A DNA stretch of 35,942 nt from Deltaproteobacteria bacterium (GCA_021824175.1 JAKALP010000046.1:1-35942); one strand, 5' to 3'. Shown: positions 8,900 to 19,488, counted from the first letter of the stretch. Made by a program: numbers and translations. Notes: generated from the sequence alone by a model not told the origin.

Positions 8900-9283
8900 C
8901 TACTTTTTCTTTGCTGGCCCTTTTTTCTTAATGGCAGATCGTTTGGGCCCTTTTCTGGTCCGGGCATTGGTTTTTGTGCGTTGCCCGTTAGCCGGCAAAC
9001 CACGTCGATGGCGCAGTCCTCGGTAACAGCCTAGATCCATAAGACGTTTGATATTCATGGATACTTCGGACCGTAACTCACCTTCAACCTTATAGTTACT
9101 ATCAATGACCTTACGGATATTGTTCACCTCAACGTCCGTCAGGTCATCGGTAGAGGTATTAGGATCAAGATTGATTTCCTTAAGAATTTTGTTGGCCGTG
9201 GTACGACCAATACCGTAAATGTACGTCAAGGCGATTTCGATCCGTTTGCGCCTCGGTAAGTCTACACCAGCAATACGTGCCAA
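8900..9283 (-). CDS. rpsM: 30S ribosomal protein S13
   Basis: 127 residues. [21 protein letters not shown] and [25 protein letters not shown] are typical; S13 sits in the 30S head and contacts the P-site tRNA and the 50S bridge. The start codon is TTG, 7 nt after a strong GGAGG, with no in-frame ATG upstream. First gene of the alpha cluster after rpmJ. The Lys-rich C-terminus is normal for the family. Confidence 0.98.
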   Translation of the reverse strand: MARIAGVDLPRRKRIEIALTYIYGIGRTTANKILKEINLDPNTSTDDLTDVEVNNIRKVIDSNYKVEGELRSEVSMNIKRLMDLGCYRGLRHRRGLPANGQRTKTNARTRKGPKRSAIKKKGPAKKK

Positions 9284-9312
9284 AGCGATTCCTCCTCTAA
9301 AAAATAAGACCC

Positions 9313-9426
9313 TTAGCCCTGTCTTTGCTTATGGCGTTTATTTTCACAAATGACCCTTAGAACGCCTTTACGGCGAACGATTTTACATTTACTGCAGATT
9401 TTCTTTATCGATGCTCTGACCTTCAT
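9313..9426 (-). CDS. rpmJ: 50S ribosomal protein L36 (zinc type)
   Basis: 37 residues: [20 protein letters not shown], then [17 protein letters not shown]. It has the CxxC...C...H zinc ligands of the zinc-binding paralogue. It is short and sits in the usual place between infA and rpsM. ATG start follows a GGAG site 8 nt upstream. Confidence 0.97.
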   Translation of the reverse strand: MKVRASIKKICSKCKIVRRKGVLRVICENKRHKQRQG

Positions 9427-9492
9427 TGACTGTAACTCCTCTTTCCAGATCGTGCGTTTTGTGCTTTGTGACGCTGGAGGGTATTATTAAAA

Positions 9493-9711
9493 CTATTTTG
9501 AACGGTAAGTGATCCGCCCTCGGCTCAAATCATATGGTGAAAGTTCAACCGTCACTTTATCTCCAGGCAGTATTTTAATAAAATGCATGCGCATCTTACC
9601 ACTAATATGAGCCAAAACCTGATGCTTGTTCTCCAATTCAACTTTGAACATTGCATTGGGCAGTGTTTCAAGTACAACACCTTCGACCCGAATCGGCTCT
9701 TCTTTCGCCAT
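9493..9711 (-). CDS. infA: Translation initiation factor IF-1
   Basis: 72 residues, the usual length, a single S1/OB-fold domain ([46 protein letters not shown]). IF-1 occupies the A site during initiation. It directly follows secY; the map and adk genes that often lie between the two are absent. Confidence 0.98.
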   Translation of the reverse strand: MAKEEPIRVEGVVLETLPNAMFKVELENKHQVLAHISGKMRMHFIKILPGDKVTVELSPYDLSRGRITYRSK

Positions 9712-9738
9712 TACTTCCCCCTGCCTCTCTACTTTCGA

Positions 9739-11052
9739 TTACCTGCGACCCTTGATACTGCCTTTTTTCAAGAATCCCTCATAATGCCGTGTCAACATGT
9801 GGGATTCCATTTGGGCAATAGTGTCGATGGCTACACCTACTACAATCAGCAGGGCCGTTCCACCAAAATAGAAAGGCACGTTGAACTGGGTGATCAATAT
9901 CGTCGGCAATACACAAACTAATGAAACATAAATTGCGCCCCCCAAAGTAATTCGGGTAAGTACGCGGTCAATGTAATCTGCAGTGCGTTTGCCAGGACGG
10001 ATCCCCGGAATAAATCCGCCGTGCTTTTTCATGTTTTCAGCCACGTCCACTGGGTTGAAAGTCACAGCGGTGTAGAAATAGCAGAAGAACACGATAAAAG
10101 CGATATATAATAGGTTGTAATAAATGCCACCGGGCCGCATAGCATCGGAAATCGCTTTAAGCCAAGAAACATCTCTGGCAAATTGACCGATGGTGGCAGG
10201 AAACATGATGATCGAGGAAGCAAAAATGGGCGGAATAACGCCAGCGGAGTTGATCTTTAAAGGCAAATGGGTGCTTTGGCCTCCATACATTCTACGACCT
10301 ACGACCCTTTTCGCATACTGTACTGGAATCCGTCGCTGGCCTTGCTCAACGAAGATAATGCAAGCGATCACGAGGACCATTAAAACGAAAATGATCAACA
10401 GCCCGAAAATGGAGATTTCATCCTGTTGAAGGAGTCGGAGGGTGTTGCTGATGGCTGCGGGCATTCTAGCCACGATACCTGCAAAGATAATCAGAGAGAT
10501 GCCATTACCGATTCCTCGCTCCGTGATTTGCTCTCCTAACCACATGATGAAGGCTGTTCCCGAAGCCAGGGTAATGACTGTCATTAGCCTAAAGCTTAGG
10601 CCTGGTTCGAAAACAACGCTTGCGCCGGTGGGCGATGTTTGCCCTTCGAATCCAACGGCGATCATAAATCCTTGTATGACGCTGAGCAAAACCGTGCCAT
10701 AACGCGTGTACTGAGTGATCTTCTTTTGTCCTTGCTCGCCCTCTTTCTTTAATTCTTCTAGATGGGGTACGACGACGGTCAGCAACTGCAAAATGATCGA
10801 GGCGCTGATGTAGGGCATGATCCCTAGAGAAAATACGGAAAAATGCTCCAACGCGCCGCCAGTGAACATGTTGAAGACGCCGAAGAGTGTGCCTTGCATC
10901 TGATTAAACAGATCCTTCAAGGCATTTCCATTGATGCCTGGCGTTGGCACGAATACTCCAACACGATAAATAGCGAGCAACGCTGCTGTGAAAACCAAGC
11001 GCTTTCGTAATTCAGGGATCTTAAAAATGTTACCGAATCCGCCGCCAACCAT
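9739..11052 (-). CDS. secY: SecY, core channel subunit of the Sec translocon
   Basis: 437 residues with about ten hydrophobic membrane segments. The N-terminus ([20 protein letters not shown]), the plug and lateral-gate region ([22 protein letters not shown]) and the C5 cytoplasmic loop ([20 protein letters not shown]) are all standard. It forms the protein-conducting channel with SecE, also encoded here. Its ATG overlaps the rplO stop by 1 nt (TAATG), indicating translational coupling. Confidence 0.98.
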   Translation of the reverse strand: MVGGGFGNIFKIPELRKRLVFTAALLAIYRVGVFVPTPGINGNALKDLFNQMQGTLFGVFNMFTGGALEHFSVFSLGIMPYISASIILQLLTVVVPHLEELKKEGEQGQKKITQYTRYGTVLLSVIQGFMIAVGFEGQTSPTGASVVFEPGLSFRLMTVITLASGTAFIMWLGEQITERGIGNGISLIIFAGIVARMPAAISNTLRLLQQDEISIFGLLIIFVLMVLVIACIIFVEQGQRRIPVQYAKRVVGRRMYGGQSTHLPLKINSAGVIPPIFASSIIMFPATIGQFARDVSWLKAISDAMRPGGIYYNLLYIAFIVFFCYFYTAVTFNPVDVAENMKKHGGFIPGIRPGKRTADYIDRVLTRITLGGAIYVSLVCVLPTILITQFNVPFYFGGTALLIVVGVAIDTIAQMESHMLTRHYEGFLKKGSIKGRR

Positions 11053-11492
11053 TAGATGACCTCTATAGACCCACCCGCCGCTTCAATTTTCGTCTTTGCG
11101 CTGCGACTGATGGCATTCAGTTTGATTGTGAGCGAAACGTTGATATCACCTTGGCCAAGTAATTTAATACCGTCGTGCCGACCTTTTACTATCCCACTTC
11201 GTAGGAGCTCCGCTTGGTCTACAATTGTGCCGGAAGTGAATTGGGCCAGGTCGCCCACATTAACAATCGCAAGCTCTTTTTTGAAAACGTTTTTAAACCC
11301 TCGCTTAGGAAGCCGGCGGTGCAGTGGCATTTGCCCGCCTTCCCACCCTGGACGGATGCCGACGCCGCTGCGAGCTTTCTGGCCTTTGCTACCACGTCCA
11401 GCGGTCTTGCCCCAGCCTGATCCAACACCACGGCCTTTCCGTTGACGATCCTTGGAGGCGCCCTTGGCCGGTTTCAGTTCATGCAGCTTCAT
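11052..11492 (-). CDS. rplO: 50S ribosomal protein L15
   Basis: 146 residues. [20 protein letters not shown] and the Gly/Lys/Arg-rich stretch [20 protein letters not shown] are typical of L15, a late-assembling 23S rRNA-binding protein. It overlaps both neighbours by 1 nt (TAATG at the rpmD stop and at the secY start). GGAGGAG lies inside the end of rpmD. Confidence 0.98.
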   Translation of the reverse strand: MKLHELKPAKGASKDRQRKGRGVGSGWGKTAGRGSKGQKARSGVGIRPGWEGGQMPLHRRLPKRGFKNVFKKELAIVNVGDLAQFTSGTIVDQAELLRSGIVKGRHDGIKLLGQGDINVSLTIKLNAISRSAKTKIEAAGGSIEVI

Positions 11493-11677
11493 TACTTGAT
11501 CTCCTCCGCCTCTACCAGATGTAAGACCTTCAGAATCATACCTCGGATCGCCGGGGTGTTCTCCAACTCAACGGTTTTGTTCAGCTTTGTCAGGCCTAGA
11601 CCTCTCAACACACTGCGATGCTTTTCAGGTCGGCCAATCATAGATTTGCGGAGAGTGACTTTCAATTTTGCAGTCAT
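11492..11677 (-). CDS. rpmD: 50S ribosomal protein L30
   Basis: 61 residues: [20 protein letters not shown] then [20 protein letters not shown], the compact bacterial L30. It is absent from some phyla, so its presence is a weak taxonomic hint. ATG start after AAGGA. It lies between rpsE and rplO in the standard spc order. Confidence 0.97.
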   Translation of the reverse strand: MTAKLKVTLRKSMIGRPEKHRSVLRGLGLTKLNKTVELENTPAIRGMILKVLHLVEAEEIK

Positions 11678-11688
11678 TGCACTGTTCC

Positions 11689-12186
11689 TTACCTTAAGTC
11701 TTCAACCTGCAATCCACGACGGTCGGCGACCTGTTTAACACTTTGAAGTTGTTTCAGACCTTCAATGGTTGCCTTGACCACATTATGAGGGTTGCTGGTC
11801 CCCATGCACTTAGTTAATATGTTTTGAATTCCGACGGCCTCCAAAACAGCGCGAACAGCGCCACCAGCAATAACGCCGGTTCCTTCCATGGCAGGCTTCA
11901 ACATTACCCGTCCTGCTCCGAAACGGCCAATGACCTGGAAGGGGATGGAGCCTTCTTTTAAAGGAACTTGGACCATGCTTTTCTTGGCATTTTCCACGCC
12001 CTTGCGAATTGCTTCTGGAACTTCGCCTGCCTTGCCTAAGCCACAACCTACACTGCCACGCCCATCCCCCACTACTACTATGGCACTGAAGCTAAAACGG
12101 CGACCACCTTTAACGACTTTGGCCACGCGGCTAATGTGGACAACTTTATCGATCAACTGTGTTTCGTCGAAATCTTGAGTAAACAA
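11689..12186 (-). CDS. rpsE: 30S ribosomal protein S5
   Basis: 165 residues. The N-terminal double-stranded-RNA-binding fold ([38 protein letters not shown]) and the C-terminal domain ([20 protein letters not shown]) are standard. S5 shapes the mRNA entry channel with S3 and S4. The start codon is TTG, 7 nt after GGAGG; there is no in-frame ATG near the N-terminus. Confidence 0.97.
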   Translation of the reverse strand: MFTQDFDETQLIDKVVHISRVAKVVKGGRRFSFSAIVVVGDGRGSVGCGLGKAGEVPEAIRKGVENAKKSMVQVPLKEGSIPFQVIGRFGAGRVMLKPAMEGTGVIAGGAVRAVLEAVGIQNILTKCMGTSNPHNVVKATIEGLKQLQSVKQVADRRGLQVEDLR

Positions 12187-12220
12187 AGGCTTGCCTCCTT
12201 ATGCGCTTTATAGCCGCGGA

Positions 12221-12589
12221 TTAAAAATCCAATCCGCCTTCCCGTGCTCCGTCGGATATTGCTTTGATTCGGCCATGGTAGAGAAATCCGTTGCGATCAA
12301 AGACAACCTTCTTAATTCCTTTTTCCAAGGCGCGTTGGGCAATGGTTTTGCCGATGAAGCTGGCTGCAGCCACCTTACTTTCGAACTTGGAGTGCCCTTT
12401 ATAAGAAGTTTCTACGCTGGAAGCAGCCACCAAGGTAACACCGGCGCTATCGTCGACGATTTGAGCATAGACATGTCGACCGCTCCGAAATACGGTCAGT
12501 CGTGGCCGTTCCGGCGTCCCGGAAATCTTCTTCCGGATTCGCGTTTTGCGCTTTGCCCACGCTACTTTTTTTGGATTCGTTGAGCTCAT
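12221..12589 (-). CDS. rplR: 50S ribosomal protein L18
   Basis: 122 residues from the chosen [23 protein letters not shown] and [15 protein letters not shown] are diagnostic; L18 binds 5S rRNA. In-frame ATGs at 12613, 12610 and 12601 have no ribosome site, whereas the ATG at 12589 follows GGGGA by 5 nt and gives the usual family length. Confidence 0.96.
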   Translation of the reverse strand: MSSTNPKKVAWAKRKTRIRKKISGTPERPRLTVFRSGRHVYAQIVDDSAGVTLVAASSVETSYKGHSKFESKVAAASFIGKTIAQRALEKGIKKVVFDRNGFLYHGRIKAISDGAREGGLDF

Positions 12590-12674
12590 GGTTTTCCCCA
12601 TTATTGTCATCATTCAAACGATGGTTCGATTAATTACTACTTTTCAGCAGCGGACCGGTCATTTAAGCCGCGAT

Positions 12675-13214
12675 CTATTTGGTACCTGTTTTGCCGGCCT
12701 TTCGTTGAATATGTTCTTCTGCGTACTTGATGCCCTTGCCCTTGTAAGGCTCTGGTGGTCTCAGTTGTCTGATCCGTGCCGCTGTTTGCCCAAGAAGGTA
12801 TTTATCTATTCCGGATAATTTAACGATGTTGTTCTTTTCCACTGAAGCTTTCACTCCTTGTGGCAACGGGAATTCAATAGGATGAGAATATCCTAAGCTA
12901 AAAATGAGATTATTCCCTTTTGCTTCAGCTCGATACCCGATACCGTTAATCTCCAGGACGCGTTCGTATCCCTTGGTAACCCCAACGACCATGTTGGATA
13001 CAATACTGCGTGTCATGCCTTGCAAGGCCCTGTTTTCCCGGCTTTCGCTTTTCATGACAATGTCTATTCGATCTTTGCCGACATGTAGATCGATCGCTGG
13101 GTGCACTTTGTGGACTAATGAGCCGTTGGCACCTTTGACTGTTATCATCCCATTTTGATAGGTCACCGTTGTCTTATCAGGTACGGTAATGGGCTTTTTT
13201 CCTACTCGAGACAT
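12675..13214 (-). CDS. rplF: 50S ribosomal protein L6
   Basis: 179 residues from MSRVGKKPITVP, the conserved L6 start; an in-frame ATG seven codons upstream lacks a ribosome site. Two tandem L6 folds end with GQTAARIRQLRPPEPYKGKG. L6 lies next to the factor-binding centre near the sarcin-ricin loop. A 123-nt gap separates it from rpsH, longer than most in this cluster; I saw no strong structure in it. Confidence 0.97.
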   Translation of the reverse strand: MSRVGKKPITVPDKTTVTYQNGMITVKGANGSLVHKVHPAIDLHVGKDRIDIVMKSESRENRALQGMTRSIVSNMVVGVTKGYERVLEINGIGYRAEAKGNNLIFSLGYSHPIEFPLPQGVKASVEKNNIVKLSGIDKYLLGQTAARIRQLRPPEPYKGKGIKYAEEHIQRKAGKTGTK

Positions 13215-13337
13215 CTTTCCACCTCTGTCCTGCATCCGGATCCAAATTGGGGCTGTTATATGCTGTCGTGGTACCCTTCGACGTTTTCAATTCGGATAAA
13301 GCCGGCAATAAGTATGGTCAGCACCTCAGGCTGGCGA

Positions 13338-13736
13338 TTAAAAAATTGTGCAAAGGATTTCGCCACCCACATTTTCCTTGCGGGCCTGTTTGTCAGTTAA
13401 GATCCCCTTGGAGGTAGACAAAACTGCTACTCCCATTCCGTTATAAATGGGTTGGACATCGCTAGCCCTGGTGAAAATTCTGCGAGACGGTTTGCTGATA
13501 CGATTCATTTCGAGAATTACATGGGACTGGTCATCACCGTATTTCAGATAGATCCTCAAAATCCCTTGCTTGCCGTCCTTGATGAATTTATAGTTACGGA
13601 TAAATCCTTCGACTTTCATAACTTTGGCAAGTTCGGTCTTGATCTTGCTTCCCGGGATGTCCACACTGTTTTGTTTTGCTTTTCCGGCATTTCTTATCCG
13701 GGTAAGCATATCAGCAATAGGGTCGGTGATCGCCAT
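13338..13736 (-). CDS. rpsH: 30S ribosomal protein S8
   Basis: 132 residues. ITDPIADMLTRIRNAGKAKQ and the C-terminal GMGVAVLSTSKGILTDKQAR are typical of S8, a primary binder of the 16S central domain. In E. coli S8 also represses the spc operon at a site near rplX-rplE; an equivalent structure was not identified by eye. Confidence 0.98.
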   Translation of the reverse strand: MAITDPIADMLTRIRNAGKAKQNSVDIPGSKIKTELAKVMKVEGFIRNYKFIKDGKQGILRIYLKYGDDQSHVILEMNRISKPSRRIFTRASDVQPIYNGMGVAVLSTSKGILTDKQARKENVGGEILCTIF

Positions 13737-13800
13737 CGTATACTCCGTTTAGCCAAAAACGTTTGCTATTTTCTTCAATCGCGTAGGGCCGTTATTTTCT

Positions 13801-13986
13801 CTACCAGCTTGATTTGATAACGCCCGGTAACTTTCCTTGGGATGCCATATTGCGGAAGCAGATACGGCAGATACCGAATTTTCGGATAAACGCGCGCGGT
13901 CGCCCGCAAAGTGGGCAGCGGTTATAAGCACGTACACTAAATTTGGGACTGCGCTGCGCTTTCAATCGTAATGATGTCTTTGCCAA
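13801..13986 (-). CDS. rpsN: 30S ribosomal protein S14, zinc type
   Basis: 61 residues, the short zinc-binding form: CPLCGRPR and CRICF give the CxxC-x12-CxxC finger. The start codon is TTG, 5 nt after AAGGAGG. Zinc-type S14 is usual in deltaproteobacteria-like lineages, unlike the longer zinc-free form of gammaproteobacteria. It lies between rplE and rpsH. Confidence 0.98.
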   Translation of the reverse strand: MAKTSLRLKAQRSPKFSVRAYNRCPLCGRPRAFIRKFGICRICFRNMASQGKLPGVIKSSW

Positions 13987-14007
13987 TTCTTCCTCCTTAC
14001 AAGAACC

Positions 14008-14547
14008 TTATTGTCTAAAAGGCATCCCCATCAGGGCCAGCAATTCCCGACCTTCATTATCGGTCTTGGCACTGGTAACAATACAAATGTTCATCCCTTT
14101 GATCTTATCGATCTTATCATACTCAATCTCAGGAAAGATAATATGCTCTTTAATGCCCAACGTGTAGTTACCGGCCCCGTCAAAGGCCTTGGGGGAGACA
14201 CCACGAAAATCCCTGACGCGCGGCAGCGCGATATTCACGAGCTTTTGGAGGAAGTCGTACATGCGTTCACGCCGCAGGGTTACCATGCATCCGATGGGCA
14301 TGCCGGTTCGCACTTTAAAAGCTGCGATGGATTTCTTCGCGCGGGTGATAACCGGCCGCTGGCCAGCAATGCTCATGAGCTCTTCCACCGCCGAATCAAG
14401 TATCTTGATATTTTGAATGGCTTCTCCCAGCCCGATATTAAGCACAATCTTCTCGATTTTGGGGATCTGATGAACATTGGCGTAGCTGAACTTTTCCTGT
14501 AGCTTGGGGACAACCTGTTCTTTATATATTTTTTGAAGCTGTGACAT
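14008..14547 (-). CDS. rplE: 50S ribosomal protein L5
   Basis: 179 residues from [20 protein letters not shown], chosen because GGAGG lies 6 nt upstream and the length fits the family; a longer open frame to 14589 would overlap the rplX stop. [14 protein letters not shown] and [19 protein letters not shown] are diagnostic. L5 binds 5S rRNA and contacts S13 across the subunit interface. Confidence 0.97.
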   Translation of the reverse strand: MSQLQKIYKEQVVPKLQEKFSYANVHQIPKIEKIVLNIGLGEAIQNIKILDSAVEELMSIAGQRPVITRAKKSIAAFKVRTGMPIGCMVTLRRERMYDFLQKLVNIALPRVRDFRGVSPKAFDGAGNYTLGIKEHIIFPEIEYDKIDKIKGMNICIVTSAKTDNEGRELLALMGMPFRQ

Positions 14548-14585
14548 TCCGAACCTCCGCAAGATCCTGCCAGGGCAAAAACCCA

Positions 14586-14915
14586 TCATGCATCGATCTG
14601 CTCATTACATTTACGGCAAACGCGGACTTTTTTACCATCATCCAATTGCTGCATCTTAATGCGGACTGGTTTAACACATTTGTTGCACAGCAGCATTACA
14701 TTGGACCAGTGGATTGGCGCTTCGGACTCAACGATGCCTCCCTGCCGATTTTGTGCGGAGGGACGCTGATGCCGTTTGATGATATTGATATTTTCAACGA
14801 GCACACGTTCTTTTTTACGGTCTACCTTTAGCACTTTACCGACCTTGCCTTTGTCCTTGCCGGCAATGATCTTTACTTTATCTTCTTTTTTCAGTTTGCA
14901 AGTCTGTCGTAGCAT
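14586..14915 (-). CDS. rplX: 50S ribosomal protein L24
   Basis: 109 residues. A KOW motif ([20 protein letters not shown]) and [20 protein letters not shown] are typical of L24, an assembly-initiator protein. The C-terminus has a CNKC...CRKC four-cysteine finger (residues about 78-105), which only some L24 proteins carry. It lies between rplN and rplE. Confidence 0.97.
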   Translation of the reverse strand: MLRQTCKLKKEDKVKIIAGKDKGKVGKVLKVDRKKERVLVENINIIKRHQRPSAQNRQGGIVESEAPIHWSNVMLLCNKCVKPVRIKMQQLDDGKKVRVCRKCNEQIDA

Positions 14916-14930
14916 AGGATATTGCTCCCT

Positions 14931-15299
14931 CTATAAAACTTCGGGGGCCAACGAAACAATCTTCATGAAACGTTTGGCGCGAAGTTCACGGGCAACGGGC
15001 CCGAAAATGCGGGTTCCTAACGGCTCCCGTTGATTGTTAATCAGAACCGCTGAATTATCATCAAAGCGGATGTAGGAGCCATCCGGCCGACGCACTTCCT
15101 TAGTGGTCCGAACGACGACTGCTTTATGCACATCGCCCTTTTTTACTTTTGCGTTAGGTATCGCATCTTTGACCGACACAACAATGACATCGCCAAGGCT
15201 GGCATAACGCCGTCGGGACCCGCCCAAAACTTTAATACAGTACAGCACCCGTGCGCCTGAATTGTCCGCGACTGTAAGTCTGGTTTCGCTCTGAATCAT
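14931..15299 (-). CDS. rplN: 50S ribosomal protein L14
   Basis: 122 residues, the family length. [20 protein letters not shown] and [20 protein letters not shown] are near-invariant in L14, which sits at the subunit interface under the factor-binding site. It lies between rpsQ and rplX in the standard spc order. Confidence 0.99.
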   Translation of the reverse strand: MIQSETRLTVADNSGARVLYCIKVLGGSRRRYASLGDVIVVSVKDAIPNAKVKKGDVHKAVVVRTTKEVRRPDGSYIRFDDNSAVLINNQREPLGTRIFGPVARELRAKRFMKIVSLAPEVL

Positions 15300-15317
15300 T
15301 TTCTTCTTCCTCTGTCT

Positions 15318-15578
15318 TTAGACCGCTTTCTCAACGATGCGACATACGCGCCAACGCTTGGTTTTGCTCATCGGTCGAGTCTCCATAATGAGCACCCGAT
15401 CACCAATGCCGCATTTGTTGTCGCTGTCATGGGCCACGAATTTATGCTGACGACGGACGAATTTTTTGTACAAGCGATGTTTGACCAATCGCTCAGCCAC
15501 GACCACTACCGTTTTGTCCATTTTGTTACTGACAATGGTCCCGATAAACTCTCTTTTTGTGCCACGTGTGTTATTCAT
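15318..15578 (-). CDS. rpsQ: 30S ribosomal protein S17
   Basis: 86 residues. An OB-fold protein with GTIVSNKMDKTVVVVAERLV and VLIMETRPMSKTKRWRV, diagnostic of S17, a primary 16S 5'-domain binder. ATG start; it follows rpmC by 8 nt. Confidence 0.98.
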   Translation of the reverse strand: MNNTRGTKREFIGTIVSNKMDKTVVVVAERLVKHRLYKKFVRRQHKFVAHDSDNKCGIGDRVLIMETRPMSKTKRWRVCRIVEKAV

Positions 15579-15586
15579 ATGCGCCC

Positions 15587-15796
15587 CTAGTTATTCTTTT
15601 CTTTGGGGTTACGCGTCAGTTCGGAGTTGACCGTTTTAATACGCGCAATATCTCTTTTAATCTGCTTTATCTTGCCAGGGTTCTCAAGCTGTCCAGCACC
15701 TTTTTGAAAACGCATGTTGAATAGCTCATGCTTCAGATCAACCAGCTTTTGATCCCGCTCCCCTACGCTTAGCGCTCGGATATCTTCGACTTTCAT
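15587..15796 (-). CDS. rpmC: 50S ribosomal protein L29
   Basis: 69 residues from [20 protein letters not shown]. The helical hairpin with [20 protein letters not shown] is typical; L29 lies at the polypeptide exit and helps dock trigger factor and SRP. A longer open frame to 15934 is only the rplP shadow; the true ATG overlaps the rplP stop by 4 nt (ATGA). Confidence 0.97.
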   Translation of the reverse strand: MKVEDIRALSVGERDQKLVDLKHELFNMRFQKGAGQLENPGKIKQIKRDIARIKTVNSELTRNPKEKNN

Positions 15797-16209
15797 ATTG
15801 TCTCGCTCCTTTCCACGAAGCGTGTCTTGATAGCCAATTTGCGCGCAGCCAGCTTCAATGCTTCCTGAGCGATTTCCCTTGAAATTCCAGACATCTCGTA
15901 CAATATGCGCCCTGGCCGAATGACGGAGACCCACATCTCGGGAGCGCCTTTACCTTTACCCATGCGGACTTCAGCGGGCTTTTTGGTAAGTGGTTTGTCC
16001 GGAAAAATACGAATCCAGATCTTCCCGCCGCGTTTGACATGGCGCGTCATTGCGATACGGGCGGCTTCGATTTGCCTGGCGCTGATGAAACCGCAGTCAA
16101 TAGCCTGCAAACCATATTCTCCAAAGTTGAGAGTTGCGCCGCGTGTGGCCATGCCTCTCATCTTGCCTTTCATCTGTTTTCGGAATTTAACCTTTTTGGG
16201 GCTTAACAT
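15793..16209 (-). CDS. rplP: 50S ribosomal protein L16
   Basis: 138 residues, the usual length. [19 protein letters not shown] and [20 protein letters not shown] are diagnostic; L16 organises the A-site and peptidyl-transferase region. Its stop overlaps the rpmC start by 4 nt. Confidence 0.99.
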   Translation of the reverse strand: MLSPKKVKFRKQMKGKMRGMATRGATLNFGEYGLQAIDCGFISARQIEAARIAMTRHVKRGGKIWIRIFPDKPLTKKPAEVRMGKGKGAPEMWVSVIRPGRILYEMSGISREIAQEALKLAARKLAIKTRFVERSETI

Positions 16210-16270
16210 AACCGTATCTCTCCTGGTTCATTCAACTGCGCCCGGCCGAACTGATGCGTCCCGGAAGGGA

Positions 16271-16921
16271 TTAACTTTCGAGCTGCGGCTGATCCTTCTT
16301 CAAGATCTCTCCCTTAAAAATGTACACTTTGATCCCAATGATACCGTAAGTAGTCCGCGCTTCTGCAAAACCGTAGTCAATGTCTGCGCGCAAAGTGTGC
16401 AATGGTACTCTGCCTTCACGGTACCACTCTCGTCGTGCCATCTCAGCGCCACCCAAACGGCCAGAACAAATTATTTTAATTCCTTCGGCACCGAAGCGAA
16501 TAGCTGAAGTGACGCCTCGTTTCATGGCTCGCCGAAACGCCACGCGACGCTCGAGTTGCATTGCCACATTTTCGGCAACCAGCTGGGCATCGATTTCGGG
16601 CTTGCGAACTTCCTGGATGTCAATCATTACTTCTTGGGCAATAGATTTCTCCAGTTCCTGCTTCAGGCGTTCGATTTCAGAGCCCTTTTTGCCAATGACA
16701 ATCCCTGGACGAGCGGTATAGATACGCAACCGGATACGCTTTGCAGACCTTTCAATTTCAATCCGTGACACGCCAGCGTGAAATAGCTTTTTCTTCAAAA
16801 GGTTGCGTAAATTGTGGTCTTGTTGGATATATTCAGAGTACTTCTTATCCGCATACCATCGGGAATCCCAGGTCTTAATGATCCCTAACCTTAATCCTAT
16901 GGGATTGACTTTCTGGCCCAA
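16271..16921 (-). CDS. rpsC: 30S ribosomal protein S3
   Basis: 216 residues. [20 protein letters not shown], a KH domain ([20 protein letters not shown]) and the C-terminal domain ([20 protein letters not shown]) are intact. S3 forms the mRNA entry helicase with S4 and S5. The start codon is TTG, 7 nt after GAGGAGG; the encoded N-terminus matches the family exactly from this codon. Confidence 0.98.
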   Translation of the reverse strand: MGQKVNPIGLRLGIIKTWDSRWYADKKYSEYIQQDHNLRNLLKKKLFHAGVSRIEIERSAKRIRLRIYTARPGIVIGKKGSEIERLKQELEKSIAQEVMIDIQEVRKPEIDAQLVAENVAMQLERRVAFRRAMKRGVTSAIRFGAEGIKIICSGRLGGAEMARREWYREGRVPLHTLRADIDYGFAEARTTYGIIGIKVYIFKGEILKKDQPQLES

Positions 16922-16938
16922 GCTGTTACCTCCTCATA

Positions 16939-17277
16939 TTACAACGACGCTTCGGTCAATATGACCGTCACATGACTGGTTCGCTTCAAAATCCGCGTGC
17001 CTCGTCCGCGCGCGCGAGCAGCAAACCGCTTGAAAGTCGGTCCGCAGTCGGCAATGATATTGCTGACAATCAGATCATCGATGTCTATGTCGGGGATCTG
17101 ATCAGCATTGGCTACTGCGGATCGTAGCACTTTTTCAACAATGCCTGCAGCCTTCTGGGGCATGAACTTGATAGTGGCCAAGGCTTTTTCCACTGATTTG
17201 CCTTTTATACTGCGGCCCAAAACTCTCACTTTTTGAGGAGAGACGCGTACATAACGGGCGACTGCTTTTACCTCCAT
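16939..17277 (-). CDS. rplV: 50S ribosomal protein L22
   Basis: 112 residues. [20 protein letters not shown] and the tunnel hairpin with [20 protein letters not shown] are typical. The beta-hairpin lines the exit tunnel where macrolide-resistance changes map; no insertion or deletion is seen there. It lies between rpsS and rpsC. Confidence 0.98.
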   Translation of the reverse strand: MEVKAVARYVRVSPQKVRVLGRSIKGKSVEKALATIKFMPQKAAGIVEKVLRSAVANADQIPDIDIDDLIVSNIIADCGPTFKRFAARARGRGTRILKRTSHVTVILTEASL

Positions 17278-17300
17278 GATGCCACTCCTATACTACCTGA

Positions 17301-17579
17301 CTATTTCTTTTTGGTCTTTTTATCTGCCGCGTGTCCGTAAAAGGTGCGGGTCGGAGAGAACTCTCCTAACTTGTGCCCAACCATATTTTCGGTCACAAAA
17401 ACGGGCAAAAATTTTCGACCATTATGAACCGCGAGGGTTAACCCGACCATTTCCGGTACGATGGTCGAACGTCGAGACCAGGTTTTAATAACCCTGTTGC
17501 TCCGTGTTTCTTGCGCTACGAGAACTCTTCTCATCAGCTTATCTTCTATAAACGGGCCTTTTTTCAGTGACCGTGGCAT
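17301..17579 (-). CDS. rpsS: 30S ribosomal protein S19
   Basis: 92 residues. [19 protein letters not shown] and [20 protein letters not shown], then [12 protein letters not shown], are diagnostic. S19 pairs with S13 in the 30S head. It lies between rplB and rplV as in the S10 cluster. Confidence 0.99.
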   Translation of the reverse strand: MPRSLKKGPFIEDKLMRRVLVAQETRSNRVIKTWSRRSTIVPEMVGLTLAVHNGRKFLPVFVTENMVGHKLGEFSPTRTFYGHAADKKTKKK

Positions 17580-17654
17580 AACTTCTCCTGTCTAACAGCG
17601 CCTTGCGATGGTTGCCGTGTGTTTGCCTCTTTCTTAACGGCTACCTTGTATTGC

Positions 17655-18476
17655 CTACTTTCTGCGTTTCACAATGAAGCGATCCGTGGATTTGTTCTTG
17701 CGCGTTCGATACCCTTTGGTAGGCATACCCCATGGAGAGCAGGGATGACGGCCGCCAGAAGAACGCCCTTCACCACCGCCCATCGGATGATCCACCGGGT
17801 TCATAGCCACGCCGCGGACCCTGGGGCGATGACCGAGCCAGCGACTGCGGCCGGCCTTACCAATGGAGATGTTTTCATGGATAACATTTCCCACTTGGCC
17901 AATGGTCGCTTTGCATTTCATTAACACCATTCGAACTTCGCCGGAGGGCAATTTGACCAGAGCATATGGATCTTCTTTGGCCATTAACTGAGCATAGGTC
18001 CCGGCACTACGCACAATTTGCCCTCCTTTGCCCAGCCGCAACTCTATATTATGAATGTGAGTCCCCAATGGGATATTGGCCAATGGCAGAGCATTACCAG
18101 GTTTGATGTCTGCTTCGGGACCGGACATAACCATATCACCAACTTGCAAATTGACTGGTGCAAGAATATAGCGCTTCTCCCCGTCTGCATAGTTCAACAA
18201 TGCGATTCGAGCACTGCGATTAGGATCATATTCAATAGACGCAACTTTAGCAGGGATACCATCCTTATTGCGCTTAAAATCAATGATGCGGTAATATCGC
18301 TTATGCCCCCCACCGCGGCGACGCGCAGTAATGCGGCCGTAGCTGTTACGGCCAGCATTTCGTTTGAGCATTTGGATCAGACCTCTTTCCGGATGATCTT
18401 TGGTGATCTCTTCGTAATCGTAAAAGGTCTGAAACCTGCGGCTGGAGGTCGTTGGTTTAACTTTTTTAATTCCCAT
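17655..18476 (-). CDS. rplB: 50S ribosomal protein L2
   Basis: 273 residues. The N-terminal OB fold ([20 protein letters not shown]) and the C-terminal region with [13 protein letters not shown] keep the conserved histidine near the peptidyl-transferase centre. L2 is required for subunit association. It lies between rplW and rpsS; ATG start. Confidence 0.99.
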   Translation of the reverse strand: MGIKKVKPTTSSRRFQTFYDYEEITKDHPERGLIQMLKRNAGRNSYGRITARRRGGGHKRYYRIIDFKRNKDGIPAKVASIEYDPNRSARIALLNYADGEKRYILAPVNLQVGDMVMSGPEADIKPGNALPLANIPLGTHIHNIELRLGKGGQIVRSAGTYAQLMAKEDPYALVKLPSGEVRMVLMKCKATIGQVGNVIHENISIGKAGRSRWLGHRPRVRGVAMNPVDHPMGGGEGRSSGGRHPCSPWGMPTKGYRTRKNKSTDRFIVKRRK

Positions 18477-18501
18477 TTCTAATAACTCCTACGCTTTGAC
18501 C

Positions 18502-18789
18502 TTAGGCCCCTTCAAAGAACTCAATACGCTCTCCTGGCATGAGCGTGACTATGGCCTTCTTCCAATTGCGGCGTTTCCCTAAAATTCGCCCGCGTCTTTT
18601 CACTTTTCCCTTAACATTCATGGTGTGAACGTCGGCCACCTTGACTTTGAAAATCTTTTCTACCGCACGTTGGACTTCGATTCGATTCGAGCGTGGATCA
18701 ATTTCAAATGAAACTTGGTTGTGGCTATCTTTTTGCGCATTGGTTTTTTCAGTGATTATTGGCCGCTTAATGATGTCGTAGTTGATCAT
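18502..18789 (-). CDS. rplW: 50S ribosomal protein L23
   Basis: 95 residues. [20 protein letters not shown] and [20 protein letters not shown] are typical of L23, the exit-site protein that docks trigger factor, SRP and SecY. The ATG overlaps the rplD stop by 4 nt, so the two are coupled. Confidence 0.98.
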   Translation of the reverse strand: MINYDIIKRPIITEKTNAQKDSHNQVSFEIDPRSNRIEVQRAVEKIFKVKVADVHTMNVKGKVKRRGRILGKRRNWKKAIVTLMPGERIEFFEGA

Positions 18790-19409
18790 GACAACAGTCT
18801 CCCTTCGATGCCCTTAATGGCACCCTCGATAAGAACCAACTTTTCGTACTTGAGGATGTCATAGACATTGAGACCTTCCAGACGCATCACTTTCACGCCG
18901 GGCACGTTGCGTGATGATAACTCAAGATTTTGATTTTGAGCGGCAGTGATAATCAAAGCATTAGGGGCTTGGATGGTCTTGATCGCCGAGATGAAATCCT
19001 TTGTTTTGATTTGGGCCATCTCAAATTGATTGACCACCACAAGTTCGGATTCTTTCAGCTTGGCGGTAAGCGCCATTCGCAGAGCCGCTTTTCCCAACTT
19101 CTTTGTGACTTTTTGCTGATAGGAACGCGGATGCGGACCAAAAATAACGCCTCCGCCACGCATCAGTGGCGATTTGATATCGCCACGGCGTGCTCGGCCG
19201 GTCCCTTTTTGACGATACAGTTTGCGAGTCGAACCTGCGACGTCGTGCCGGTTTTTGACACTTGAAGTACCGGCGCGACGATTGGCCAATTGTGCCGTGA
19301 CCACTTGATGCAATACGGTTTTTTTAATCGGCACATTAAAAATGGCATCCGCCAACTCGGCCTGGGATACCTTATTCCCCTTAATATCTATCACATCTAC
19401 AGTTGCCAT
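18786..19409 (-). CDS. rplD: 50S ribosomal protein L4
   Basis: 207 residues. [40 protein letters not shown] and [20 protein letters not shown] contain the tunnel loop and are diagnostic. In E. coli L4 also represses its own S10 operon. An unusually long, structured 79-nt gap precedes the gene and is listed separately. Confidence 0.98.
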   Translation of the reverse strand: MATVDVIDIKGNKVSQAELADAIFNVPIKKTVLHQVVTAQLANRRAGTSSVKNRHDVAGSTRKLYRQKGTGRARRGDIKSPLMRGGGVIFGPHPRSYQQKVTKKLGKAALRMALTAKLKESELVVVNQFEMAQIKTKDFISAIKTIQAPNALIITAAQNQNLELSSRNVPGVKVMRLEGLNVYDILKYEKLVLIEGAIKGIEGRLLS

Positions 19410-19433
19410 GCTGTTCCTCGTTCGGGACTATTT

Positions 19434-19478
19434 GCCGCTTAGAAAATGCTTTGCATTCGCGGCGCGCCCTCGCGGGCT
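19434..19478 (-). promoter_or_regulatory. Nested hairpins in the rplC-rplD gap
   Basis: On the minus strand the gap holds GCCC-GCGA-GGGC, then an outer GCCGC/GCGGC pair that encloses an inner AATGC/GCATT stem. The gap is 79 nt where most neighbours are spaced under 40. It may be a pause, processing or regulatory site for L4; this is inference from pairing alone. Confidence 0.35.
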
Positions 19479-19488
19479 GCGGTTCGTA

